In this document: in pieces, positions 43,741 through 54,849 of the stretch
Layout of the letters: every line of letters starts with the position of its first letter
Position numbering within the stretch: the stretch's first letter is position 1
Assembly: GCA_030549495.1 (NCBI GenBank)
Contig: JAUIRK010000917.1
Span: forward strand, 124,001 to 188,000
Length of the DNA stretch: 64,000 nucleotides
Source of the DNA: Nectonema munidae
Lineage: Eukaryota > Nematomorpha > Nectonematoida > Nectonematidae
Direction: 5' to 3'
Notes under the pieces: generated by a model
What the model saw: only the letters and a program-made list of their open reading frames with translations
Database searches by the model: none
Told to the model about the DNA's origin: nothing
Position numbers and translations under genes: made by a program

Positions 43741-43936
43741 GAAAAATGTTCAAATCAAAAAATATTTATTCTTTTTAAATATATCGTTGGCTCCCCTTAT
43801 TTTTAGAAAAGAAAGATAAACCTAGTCTTTAATAATTAATTTTTATCAAATTATGCATATACGAAACTAAAAGTAAGGGGAGCCAACGATATATTTAAAA
43901 AGAATAAATATTTTTTGATTTGAACATTTTTCGATT
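43737..43936. repeat. Perfect 63-bp inverted repeat (200-bp palindrome)
   Basis: Arms 43737-43799 and 43874-43936 are exact reverse complements over 63 bp, with a 74-bp loop. Arm ends: AATCGAAAAATGTTCAAATC outside and GTTGGCTCCCCTTA inside. The outer end of the left arm overlaps the end of the last tandem unit. No ORF inside. It could be a MITE or a recent inverted duplication; an assembly artefact is possible. Confidence 0.9.
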
Positions 43937-44204
43937 CTTTTATTACACAATTAGCTTTCTGGTTCCTTCCCTCAATTAATTCAATTAGTAGATTTCAATT
44001 ATTTTTCAGGTTGCTCCCTTCTCTCAAACTAATCTTTAAAAGATTTTATGATAAGTTTTTTTAAATTTAACTCAAGATGATTGAAGAAAGTATTATAAGC
44101 CAAAATATACAAAAAAAATATTTTTACTAAATAACGATTTTTTGAAAATTTTTTACAGAATTGATTTTCAGGCTTACATCACTAATTCAATTAACCGTAT
44201 GGTA

Positions 44205-45240
44205 TTTTTCAACCGTATTGGCCACAATGGAGTACAGAAATAAAATAAGTATTGCCGATTTGGAATAAAAATAGATATTTTATTTGAAAGAGATATTTTA
44301 TATCTCTGAAAATATTTTTAAAGACGGTATCTAGAAATAAACCGCAAATCTGATTGAAGCTTTTAGATATTTTAAAACCATAAATGCCAAAGCTGAGTCC
44401 AAAAATGAAATCAGCATCTTCCATTTGGTATAAAAACAGATATTTTATTTAAATTTCAAAAATATTTTTGTAGACATTAGACCTAATCGAACATTTGATT
44501 GACACGTTTGAACATTTTAAAATCTCTAAATGCAAAAACTGATTTCAAAAATAAAAGTAGCATGGTTGATTTGGTATAAAAACATATATTTCTAAAATTA
44601 GAGAGAATATTTTCCAGACGAGAGGTTCAGGCGTAAACCGCAAATTTGATTGACACTGACAGATATTAACTGAGTCCAGAAATGAAACCAGCATGATCGA
44701 TTAGGTATAATTTCATGTAAAATTTGAATCAATGTTTTTGGTGACAAATTTTAGAACTAAACCGTAAATTTGATTGATACTTACAGATATTTTCGAATAC
44801 TAAATGCAAAAATTAACTCCATAAATGAAACTAGCATGGTTGATTTGATATAAAAATATATATTTCATATAAAATTTGAGATATTTTTGAAAACAGTTTT
44901 CAGACTTAAACCACATATTTTATTGATACTTGCAGATATTTTCAAAACCTTAAAAGCAAAAACTGAGTTCAGAAATGAAACTAGCATGATTGATTTGGTT
45001 AAATAACATATATTTCATCTAAAATTAGAAGGAATATTTATGGAGATTGTTTTCAGACGTAAACCGCACATTTGATTAACACTTATAAGTATTTTCAAAT
45101 CCTAAATGCAAAAACTGATTTGAGAAATAAAACTAGCATGACCAATTTAGTATAAAACATATTTTAGGTAAAATTTAGAGGAATATTTTATTAGATATAT
45201 TTCTGATAAATCAAAATTTAATTGACATTTTCTAAAAAGT
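44205..45240 (+). repeat. Satellite array, about seven units of 131-152 bp
   Basis: The word AGCAT plus GGTTGATTTGGTATAAAA recurs at 44413, 44559, 44690, 44833, 44983 and 45135 (spacing 146, 131, 143, 150, 152), with an earlier diverged unit near 44249. Other conserved parts are CAGACGTAAACCGCA, TTTGATTGACACTTACAGAT and TAAATGCAAAAACTGA. Units differ by roughly a fifth to a third by eye, so the array is old. Confidence 0.85.
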
Positions 45241-45325
45241 AGCTATGATTATTTCAAAAATTAAATATATAAAGTGTTATGCGTTCAAAACTGTATATAA
45301 TTATAAATTTATAATATAGACTTTA

Positions 45326-45534
45326 AGTTATAAGGTTAACTACAGATAATGTCAAAATTTTTTAATTTTAATTGTCAGTTGTTAACCTGAGAGGGTCGTT
45401 CAACTACCATGCAAATGATATCAAAAGATGCAGTTAGCGATTTTAGGAAAAGTCACGAAATTTTAAGAGATATAATTCAGCCAATTTTGTACAATTAATT
45501 TTTTAGTGAAGGGCCCTCAGTATTAATAGGATTA
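45326..45534 (+). repeat. Dispersed repeat family, copy 3
   Basis: Contains AAGATGCAGTTAGCGATTTT and GGAAAAGTCACGAAATTTTA, and ends AGTATTAATAGGATTAAG. It aligns end to end with 29578-29818. Confidence 0.7.
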
Positions 45535-45581
45535 AGCCACATACATTATAAATTAATATGATATAACGTATCCAGACTGGT

Positions 45582-45672
45582 TCCTAGTCAAAATCCCCGC
45601 TACCAAAATCCCCGAATACTAAAGTTACTGCTTTCTTAGTTTTGGGACATTTTGGTAGCGGGGATTTTGACT
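45582..45672. repeat. 91-bp hairpin with perfect 26-bp arms
   Basis: CTAGTCAAAATCCCCGCTAC plus CAAAAT at 45582-45607 is exactly reverse-complemented at 45647-45672. The inner part (CCCCGAATACTAAAG / CTTAGTTTTGGGAC) is also nearly complementary, so almost the whole 91 bp can fold. Short foldback element; no ORF. Confidence 0.85.
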
Positions 45673-45679
45673 AGAGTCT

Positions 45680-46535
45680 AGAAACCACCTCACCTCCAAC
45701 CACAAAAATTTACTGATGTGTTGAAAAATATAGCATGTTTAAAAGATAGCAATAATATGAAGATTATATAAGATAATTCTTTGCTTTTCAATGTTATTAA
45801 TCTAGTTTGGTAACATTTTGTTGCTAAAAATCTTAATATTTATAAATTTTAAAAGCTGCATCTCAATACACAGTAATCAATCCACCTAACCAAAAGGGAG
45901 GTTGAGAAAATCTTTTAGCTGGTGTCTTTTTTGTATAAATCTATTTTATGTCTTTAACCTTTCATAGTGAGACAGTTTTCTGGTTCAGACCCAAAAAATA
46001 CATAAAGTAATACATTATAAAATGTTTATATTATATATGTAAATCCACAATATTTATGCCACATTAAATAATCTTTGATTGAGAATCTGTTATATGATGT
46101 CTGCAGTAAATCTGTGAGCAAAGATATGGTTTGTAGTGACAAGCATGTGACTGAGTATCTCAGCCCTTGATGAACTGTAGGGCTCTTAAAATCCCCTGTC
46201 TAGCTGCTGAAGTGGGAGGTGTGGTTTCATCATCACTCTCAGGGGTGGCATTCTTTTAGTGCTCTCTGAGAGATGATTTCTTTTCTGTCAGCTATTTCTT
46301 CTCTCGATAGCTGTGTTGATATTTGCGTACAATTATTTTTCACTGTAAAAAATCTATCGGATCGCATAGAGCCCGTATTTCAATGCGCAATGTTTTCAGG
46401 CATTACATATTTTTGAGCATTTATGTTAAATTTAATAAAATTTTGTGAATTAAGATAATTAAATTTTTTACCTCGATTGTTGACATAGGTTTTAGAAAAT
46501 AGATAACGTCTGAAAAACAATGAGCTTTGGATTTG
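45680..46535. other. Intergenic stretch
   Basis: No gene recognised. Moderately GC-richer patch at 46140-46330 (with ATCTCAGCCCTTGATGAACT) shows no ORF or RNA fold I can support. Confidence 0.4.
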
Positions 46536-46537
46536 TG

Positions 46538-46724
46538 TTAGGGGTCATTCACAATTGACGCAAACTTTTTTTTGCTTAATTTTAACCTCTCTCCCTTCCT
46601 TCCCCCTTCCCCCCCCCTAATTGTCAACTTTTGACTATTTATTTTACAAATTCTTTATTTGTTAACTTACCGATACCCCTTCCTTCCCAGCCTTTGGTTG
46701 ACATCAATTGTGAATGACCCCTTA
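46538..46724. mobile_element. PIF/Harbinger-like MITE with TTA target duplication
   Basis: Element 46541-46721 (181 bp). The ends GGGGTCATTCACAATTGA are inverted over 18 bp, flanked by TTA at 46538-46540 and 46722-46724. A 3-bp TTA/TAA duplication with G-rich ends fits PIF/Harbinger. The interior has pyrimidine tracts and no ORF. Confidence 0.75.
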
Positions 46725-46763
46725 CTGATTTATACGGTTTTCACTACGTTTAAATTTTGTTTA

Positions 46764-47048
46764 CTGTTTACCAGTGGCGGATCCAAGAGGGGGCGGGGGC
46801 TCATGGGCCTAGGCCCCCCTATGAAAAATGGCTTTGAAAATTACCCTTACTAATTTTACTTTTTCCTAAAACAATACTTGTTGGTAGTTGATTACATGTT
46901 AAAAATATGAAAACATATGTAATTAGTGATTCTAAAAGACATAATACAGCTGTCGTATTCTCTGAAGACTCTTAGCAAAATTGCAAAAAAATTAAATAGA
47001 TTTCGGCCCCTTCTATATGAAATTTCGGGATCCGCCACTGCTGTTTAC
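46764..47048. mobile_element. hAT-type MITE with exact 8-bp target duplication
   Basis: Element 46772-47040 (269 bp) begins CAGTGGCGGATCC and ends GGATCCGCCACTG. CTGTTTAC is duplicated exactly at 46764-46771 and 47041-47048. An 8-bp duplication with CAGTG ends is diagnostic of hAT. The left side has a G-rich run, and GGGCCTAGGCCCCCC lies within the left third. Non-coding, so it depends on transposase from elsewhere. The intact duplication suggests a relatively young insertion. Confidence 0.85.
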
Positions 47049-47335
47049 CTCTGGCTAATCTGTGGTTAGATATTTTTTATTATAATTAATATTTAAAGTA
47101 AAATAAAGTTTTGCCTCTATTTTATAGCAAAAATTGTTTTTTGTCCTTGTTCTTTTATGTTAGGGTCATATAAACAAATCTCTTTTTTAGGTACAAAATA
47201 AGTTTATACATACATTTTACTATTACATGATTGGTCTGTTAGATCTATCATATATGAATGATTTTGTTATGTCAAAGCAAGTATAATTGGGTATTAATGC
47301 ATTAGACAAAAATTTGTTATGCCAAAACAACAAAG

Positions 47336-47408
47336 TGCCTAGAGCCGGGTTCGAACCAGCGACATTTAGATCTTCAGTCTAACGCTCTCCCAACTGAGCT
47401 ATCCAGGA
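47336..47408 (-). tRNA. tRNA-Phe (GAA) copy, probable pseudogene
   Basis: Same 73-base sequence as 40614-40686 except the first base (T for G), which breaks the first acceptor pair. Anticodon GAA, A and B boxes and all other stems are intact. Flanking DNA is unlike that of the other copy, so the duplication did not carry context. A TTTT run lies just downstream. It could be a decaying gene or a retro-inserted copy. Confidence 0.75.
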
Positions 47409-47409
47409 A

Positions 47410-47955
47410 TATTAGCTAACTAAAAATTATTAATAAATAATAATGAAGAAGAATTTATTTTTTACATACAAAGAAGCAAAATATTAAACATGTTTTTGAA
47501 ATATTACAGGATGTAGTTGTAAGCTGTGGTGAAAAAATGAAGCAGAAAAGACATAGTGCAATGTTTTGGAATGGCAAAAAAATTTCCTAGGAACAGATTG
47601 ATTAAATAAAATAAAGTGTTAATTAACGACGTTAAAAATATTTTTTATTTTCAAATTAAAATTTTATAAGTGTATTAATCACAAAGAAGTTAATCAGTTA
47701 ACTTCCGTTAATCCAATTCAAACTGGCGCAGTCAATTTTTAGATTAATTTCGGCTGCTTTCTCCGGGATGAAAAAAAATTATTTGATAATGCAATATTAT
47801 TTAACTCCATACGTACTCGTTAGAAGCCTTTACTTTAATTGATAATATATTTATCCCTAATAAATATATCTACAACTATTTTAACCTTGTAACCTAGTTT
47901 AAACTTTCATTCTCCTTTAAAACGTTGTGAGCCTGTGTTAAAATTTAATAAAAAA
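47410..47955. other. AT-rich spacer
   Basis: No supported feature. Confidence 0.5.
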
Positions 47956-47957
47956 GA

Positions 47958-48162
47958 TTTTTAGAGCTGGGAAATTCAATCAATTGGAGTGCTGTAGAGG
48001 ATAAAAATGATCCAGATAAAATAATCAGTTCAATTAATGCTCTTTACAATTGTGCGAAACATAAAAAAATGGTTCATCAACTATCTCATAAATTCAAATA
48101 CGAAAGAAAAATTTCGGAATGGGCTACTCCCGAGTGGTTGAATTTAATAGGAACGTGATTTA
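47958..48162 (+). pseudogene. LINE endonuclease-RT linker relic
   Basis: An open frame reads INWSAVEDKNDPDKIISSIN, then KFKYERKISEWATPEWLNLI and a stop. It resembles the region between endonuclease and RT in Jockey/CR1 LINEs (an NW.... block, then PWaT..WLN). No ATG, no neighbours from the same element. Confidence 0.45.
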
Positions 48163-48534
48163 CTTTATTTTAAATTAAAAAAGATAATATAATTTATTAT
48201 TCTTTCAAAGGAAAGTATTGTGACTTTTGTAAAGAAATCAAATATATGTGCAAAATTTAATTTTTATGAAAAAATGTTGAAGAATAAAAGCAGTAAAGAT
48301 GTGGTTTTTTATAGCACTATTTTACACAGAAATGTTTATTCATAAATAAAAAAAAATTATTATTTTTTCCCAAAAAAATTCTTAAAAGACAACAATTTGT
48401 TTTTTTCTGTAGTTTTTTGATGTTTTTATTTATTTTTCAGCTCATTTCATCCTATTCTGTAATGCCATTTAAAGTTTAAAGAACCTAACAAATTCAAAGT
48501 TCGGGCTTTTTATTACAATTTTTTTTTGATAAGT

Positions 48535-49030
48535 TCAATTTTCTATAATTTTTCGATCCTTCGTACCTTAATAAACTATCCATAAATCTTGATATAAGTA
48601 ATTTTTCTTCAGATTTGTGCTGAATTTTTTTTCTCAAAGTTATTTACTTGCACTAGTACAAAAAAAACTTTTTTTAATTCAATAACAGTATTAGTTTTTT
48701 ATTATAAACAATCCAAAATTCTTGATATACTCGTTTTTTCTTTAGATTTGGGCTGTAATTTTATCTAATGTTTGTTTTCTCGGAGTTTAAAATCTTATTT
48801 TACTTGCAATAGTGAATAAATTTTTTATTAACTGTTAAAATTTTAGATTATTCTATCAACTAAAATTTTTCAATCCTTCGTTTCAACTATCCAAAAATCA
48901 TCACATACTTGATTTTTTTAGATTTGGACTGAAATTTTAACTATTGCATCTAAGTTGAATTGTGTTTTCTCGAATTTTGGAATCTTATTTTATTTGCACT
49001 AGTACAAAAAAAAGACTTTTTAGTTTTTCA
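48535..49030 (+). repeat. Tandem repeat, about three units of 160-185 bp
   Basis: TTACTTGCACTAGTACAAAAA recurs in diverged form near 48649, 48811 and 48993. AGATTTG-GCTGAAATTTT recurs near 48612, 48745 and 48920. A/T-rich and diverged. Confidence 0.7.
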
Positions 49031-49180
49031 ACTACTAAAATTATGAAAAGTAATATTTTCATTTATAAGTTGCTTGATTTATTTTTTAATATTATTATTC
49101 CAATAATAAATTTTTTCTTATGTTCTAAAATTATTATTTTAATTTGCTTTCTAGAAAAAGAAAACATATATCATTACAAG

Positions 49181-50690
49181 CAGGGTGCGAAGTAGAAAAT
49201 TTTCACTGGAGGATGCTCTGCTGTTTGGAGTCAGCCCTCACATAGAAACACACAAACGTTGTAGGGAACGCCCCATGACGTCTACTTCTACAAAAAAGAT
49301 CAAAACATCAAATAAAAGTCACGTGCTTGTATGCATGTCTAAAGCTACATGCTACTACACTGCCTACATTTTGAGATGGATACCATTCGTTCTACAGATC
49401 AAAAAAGTGTCAGTGAAAATTCATATGAATATGGTCATCACAAACACCGAAACTACAAGAGTTAGGCTATATTATTGAATGCCCTACTTACTCGATAGAG
49501 AGAATTAGAATTTACAATACAACAATTGTAATCTTTATTTTAACATAAAAAAGTGGAATTGAAAAATTCTTCGAAATTCACTTTGTTGAGCCTCAAATTC
49601 ACTTGAGCCTGATAATTGTTACATAGACTGTCAACAGCTGAGAATGAAGAAAAGCACTACCTAACATCAAAGACATTACTGACTTTACGGAGTGTACACT
49701 CCAAGTCAGTCGCGATACTCTCCAACAAGCGCTGATTTTTGGAAGAGCGTGAAAATATAGAGTAAAGTTTGTCTAAAAAGATGGTAAAGTGATTTATCTG
49801 TGTGACACTTTTTGTAGCGCCATGCACAGTGAGCTCAAGTCTATGAGCGACAAAATGAAAAGATGGCAAATAAGGAACACAAATAAGTTCAGAGAACTTC
49901 TTGATAAGATCGTCTTTTTGGCCAATCATCACAGATGCGCCATCAGATCCAATAGCTAACAGTTTATTTTTGAGTATTTCGATACCAAGTGCAGGCACAA
50001 GAGAATCAAAAAGTGTCTGGGAAATAGCGTCAGCTGTCGTGTTGTTCAACTCTGACATCTTCCAAAATATATACTGAACATTTCCTTTTACATCGAGTCG
50101 AAGATAAGAAATTAAGACTGTCCGATTGCTCACAGTAGTTGATTCATCCATGATAATTGAAAAAGTCAAGCATTCGCAACTTCGAATATGCGTAATAAGT
50201 TCAACTTTCATTTATTTTGGTAGAAACATGATATTTTTGCAAGCATGATTGCTATATAGTAAGGATCCCATTTCAATTCCATTTAACTTTTGCAGTTTTA
50301 TTACTTTTCCTTGTTTCTTAAAAGACAGGTCTTCCTTGGCTATAAAATACGAAGTTCGAAACACACGTAAAATTTATTGGTGCCTGGATTCCACGAACTT
50401 CGAAGCTTGCAAACGTTGTCCGTTGAAGGAAGCCATGATTAAATCTTTTTCTCTGTCTTTGATGGTTCAACAACAAACTTGTGGGACTTGAATTTGGAGT
50501 GCTTGCAAACTTTATCAGATAGCTTTTTTCGCTCTTTGCCCTGAACCCCTCCACCTTCCACGCCAATTTCAGTCCATTGCTTTTCCTCACGTAAACTAGT
50601 GGACGCATACTTTGGTGGAAGAGCCATAAAGTCTTTGCACACCTTAGAAAAAAGCTTCGGATTTTTTTATAATAAGCCATGGATGATGAC
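49181..50690 (-). mobile_element. hAT transposon remnant (minus strand)
   Basis: The transposase segment 50211-49657 (184 codons) has LTFSIIMDESTTVSNRTVLI (catalytic DES/T block), LLAIGSDGASVMIGQKDDLI (SDGAxVM, second catalytic region) and FHFVAHRLELTVHGA. N-terminal remnants lie at 50680-50250 in other frames. CAGGGTGCGA at 49181 is a likely hAT terminus downstream of the ORF. The C-terminal dimerisation block is missing, and the 5' terminus was not found. The lineage is the ZMYM/KIAA1586-like group, different from the hATs at 22.7 and 38.7 kb. Confidence 0.75.
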
Positions 50691-50779
50691 TGTACTGATC
50701 ATTGCATGAAGGTCAATTAAAGACTGCTTCAACCTATATCTAAATTGCAACGCTGTTATCAACCTTATATAGATGACCT

Positions 50780-53700
50780 TTTATTCAAACAGTGGACCAC
50801 AATGTCGTGTTAAAGTGATGTTGTATTTGTGTATTCACACTATTACTTTTACCTTCAATCTTAAATAAAGGTACTTTATGAAAGCTCAACATCACTTTTG
50901 TTCATTCAGTCTTTCATTTTAAAGTTTTTTTTCTTTCGTGTTTATGGATAAAGTTTTAAAACCGCCTGTTTTGGAAATCAAGCCGACTGATGATGATTGT
51001 TTCGATCAATGGAAACATTGGTGTGTACTCTTTGAAAACTTCCTGGAACAGTTACCTGAGAATAATGTTGATAAACTTAAGATTCTTTTTTGTTATGTAA
51101 AACCTCATATTTTTAAGTATATCGACAATATAAGCACACTCGACTTAGTCTTACAAAAACTTGAGTCTGTTTTGCAAGGAAAAAAACACAATTTATATGA
51201 GGCACCCTCTCGCTAAGCGAAAGCAAAAGGTAGGTGAAAGCATAGATGATTTTATTCAAGAGTTGCAAACGCTTAGCAAAAAGTGTGACTTCAAAGATGT
51301 GACTACCGACGTGTATCGAGAAGAAATGGTTCGTGATTCTTTGATAAATGGATTATCATCACCCTTAATACGTTTGCGTTTATTAGAAGATTCAAAGCTA
51401 TCTTTTAACAAAGCATCATTGCTTGCAAGATCACTAGAAGATGCCTTTAAAAGTTCTGCTGGATACGGTAATGAAAGTTTTATATCTTTAACTGTCAAAC
51501 CCCCACTGGATGATGATAAGGATTTGAAAAGCCAGACTCTTGTTAAATCCAAGTTCAATAGCAAGTCATTTAATCATGTTGATCAGCGTTACTTCTGTGG
51601 TAATAAACGTCATCAACGTGCATACTGCCCTGCTCGAAACACTCAATGTAGAAAATGTAACAAACTAGGTCATTTTGCTAAAGTATGCCGCTCCTCAACT
51701 ACTGCTTCAGTCTCTAGTATCGCAGTTCTAAACTCATTTTCTTCTAGTGTTACTCTCATCGTCCAAATCAAAAACTTCGTACTTCGTGCCCTTCTTGACA
51801 CTGGCTCTACAGAAAACTTTATTGCTGAATCCTGTGTTAGAAAGTTATTCCTGAAGCCTGCTCATTATTTCGGTTCTGTGGATATGGCTGATATTAGTCA
51901 TAAGTCTTCAATTCTTGGGTTTATAATTGTTGATATTTAAATTCAAAGTAAGTTATACAAAGACGTGACATTATATGTTCTTAAACACCTAGCGACTGAA
52001 ATCATAATCGGTACTTGTCTTATGAAATCCCTTAAATACGTAACTTTCAACTTCGATGGTAAACTTGACGGTATTGATGTGTATACCTTCGCTGCGATGG
52101 AAGTAAAGTGTCCTTTACCCTTTTGATATCTTTCCGAAGATTGTCGTCCTTTAGCGATAAACCTCGTAAGTACTCCACAGAAGATTCTTTATTTATCGAA
52201 TCTGAGATTAAACGTTTATTATAAGACGGCATAATCGAAGAATCTAGGCCTTTAATTGTTAGCACTTTGGTTAAGAAAAGAATGGTGATAGATTATAGTC
52301 GTACTATAAATCGGTTCACTACATTAGACAGTTATCCATTGCCAAGCATAAGTGACGTCATTGATAAAATAGCTAAGTTTAAAGTGTTTAGTACAGTTGA
52401 GTTGTCTTCTGCATACCATAAGCTAGAACTTGAACGGAGGGACAGACCTTATACGGCATTTCAAGCATGTGGGAAACTATACCAATTCACTAGGTTACCG
52501 TTTTGACTAACAAAAGCCGTTCCTGTATTTCAAAGGCTAATAGATCGGATTATTAACGATAACAACTTAAAAAAGTTATTGCGTATATAGATAATGTGAC
52601 TGTGATGGGAATTAATAAAGATGAGCATGATAAAAATTTTAATGATTTTTTTAATGCTATGTCTAAGAATAAGTTAAATTTAAATGAGACTAAGTCACAA
52701 ATTTGCAAGGAAAGTATAGAAATACTAGGTTATCAAGTTTCATATGGTTGTATCAAGCCTGATCCCGAACGTATAAAACCGCTCCTTAAATTATCTTTTC
52801 CTAAAAATTTGTCTGAATTAAAATGAATTCTCGGATTATTTGCATATTATGCACGCTGGATACCAAAATTTTCAGACTTGATACACCCATTGACACAGGC
52901 TAAAAATAATGCTACTTTTCCTATTGATAAAAGAGCTAGGGATGTTTTCATTATTATCAAAAACAGTTTAGCTGATGTAACAATGCAAACAATAGACAAC
53001 AGTTTGCCATTTACAGTTGAGACAGATGCAGGTGGTGTCGCAATTTCGGCCTCTTTAAACCAAAACGGCAATCCTGTAGCTTTTTTTTCACGTATGTTTC
53101 AGGGTAGCGAAAAAAACCTTCCAGCTATTGAGAAAGAGGCCTGTGCTATTATTGAGTCACTAAGGAAATGGAAGCACTTACTTTTAAGCAAAAAGTTTAC
53201 TTTGATCACTGACCAAAAATCTCTATATTTTATGTTTGTAAAAAAGCATAAAAATCAAATTAAAAATAATAAGATTGAAAGGTGGAGATTGGAATTATCA
53301 TGCTTTTCTTGTGACATTTTTTATAGATAAGGTAAATTTAATTTCGTGGCAGATACTTTTTCACGAATAAATTCTTAAGTTTGTCTATAAACACTTTAGA
53401 AAAACTTCATAGTGATTTAGGACACCAGGTATAACACGTTTAACGCATTTTGTTAGAAGTAAAAATCTTCCGTTTTCAGTTCTATAAATTAAAAGTGTTG
53501 TATCAAAATGTAGTACTTGTTCGTTTGTAAAACCTAGGTTTTTTATTACCACTAATCTACGTTGTATCAATGCACAAAGACCGTTTCAAAAACTTAATAT
53601 GGATTTTAAAGGCCCTGTACCATCACGCTCACACTATAAATACATTTTAACTATAGTCGATGAATATTCTCTGTTTACATGGGCTTTTAAGTGCAAGGAT

Positions 53701-54300
53701 TGCACTTATCAGAGTGTGATAGATTCGTTAACGAAGCTTTTTTTTTTATCTGTTTGGAACTCCAGATATTATACACACAGATAATGCACAATTTTTCACA
53801 TGCCACTTGATGAAAGAGTTTCTTTTAAGTAACAATATTTGCCATACTACATCAATACCATATAATCCTACTGGGAATGGCCAAGTTGAGCGATACAACG
53901 GGATCCTTTGGAAAACCATACTTTTGAATTTACGCACTAAAAATTTAGACATAAAATATTGGAAAGAGGTTTTAGACGTTTCTCTTCACGCCATACGCTC
54001 TCTCTACTGCTCATCTACCGGAACAACGCCTCATGAAAGAATGTTCCTCTTTCCTCGCAAGACTGCCAATGGAACATCACTACCAACATGGCTTACAAAT
54101 TCCGAAAAGTTTCTCTTAAAAAAGCATGCGACTTCTAGCAAATTTGAAAAAGATATTGAAGAAGTGGAATTGAAACAACTCAACCCTACACATGCTTTTG
54201 TGAAAACTCAAGATGGGATAACAAAGAGTGTCTCTTTAAGGGATATTGCTCCTTTAAATCAACGCGAGGAGGAAAGTTTTGAAAGAAGGATTTTCATTAA
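50780..54300 (+). mobile_element. Ty3/Gypsy-type LTR retrotransposon, fossil
   Basis: Recognisable parts in Gypsy order: gag (about 50.94-51.7 kb) ending in CCHC zinc knuckles near 51.6-51.7 kb, aspartic protease with a DTGS motif near 51.8 kb, reverse transcriptase (about 52.25-52.8 kb), RNase H (about 52.9-53.33 kb) and integrase (about 53.6-54.25 kb). Integrase after RNase H places it in Ty3/Gypsy rather than Copia. No pair of long terminal repeats was recognised. The 3' side runs into another GC-rich repeat. It is broken, with something like half a dozen or more interruptions, and is an old, inactive copy. Confidence 0.85.
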
Positions 54301-54419
54301 ATTTGTTGAATTAAATTTAAATTTTGCAAAAAAAAACTTGGCCAAGAAATGTTGGATTTTTTGTGTATATTTTCTTATGACATTTTTATCAATAAAATTC
54401 GTACAAGTAACAAAACATG

Positions 54420-54495
54420 GACCTAAATTAAAAGTCCTGTCCAAGTGTTCGCGGGGACCTATGCAAAATGGATTGCGCGGGGCCCAGTGTGGGTA
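54420..54495. repeat. GC-rich element end related to 23.7 kb
   Basis: AGTCCTGTCCAAGTGTTCGC, then GGGG and later GCGCGGGGCCCAGTG. In reverse orientation it shares CCCCGC-AACACTTGG with 23751-23772. It sits at the 3' edge of the Gypsy fossil. Confidence 0.45.
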
Positions 54496-54629
54496 GGAAA
54501 AAAGATTAAAAGTGAGAAATAAGATTTTGAAAAAAAGAAAAGGGATTTGTTTTGTTACATTTTCATTAACACAAAATGGCGATCGAAGCAACTTTACTTT
54601 AACTCTTTACAAACTACAATATATCTCAA

Positions 54630-54716
54630 AATAAAAGGGGAGGGGGGGGGCCAAAGCCCCCCGTAGGTGGGGGGATCCCCGTCTTTTTTTTTTTTTTTTT
54701 TTTTTTAAAAAAAAGA
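54630..54716. repeat. G-rich hairpin and poly(T) tract
   Basis: GGGGAGGGGGGGGGCC, AAAGCCCCCCGT and GGGGGGATCCCC can fold on themselves. A T24 run with an A8 partner (GTCTTTT...AAAAGAC) follows at 54680-54717. Probably a non-autonomous element end. Confidence 0.5.
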
Positions 54717-54849
54717 CTTTAACTCATAGAAAGCTCTTTTATGTAAGGATGAGAAATTGTTAACAAACTCATCAAGTTTTGAATATCATCTGCTAAATTT
54801 TTATTATTTTGAATTTTCTCTATTAATTCTATACTTTAAATTTCTTATA

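Noticed and set aside
43214-45240. CRISPR-like spaced repeats
   Set aside because: Units are long, contiguous and diverged, as in satellites; the sequence is eukaryotic.
49185-49478. 97-codon plus-strand open frame
   Set aside because: It starts inside the putative hAT terminus, opposite to the transposase, and has no motif.
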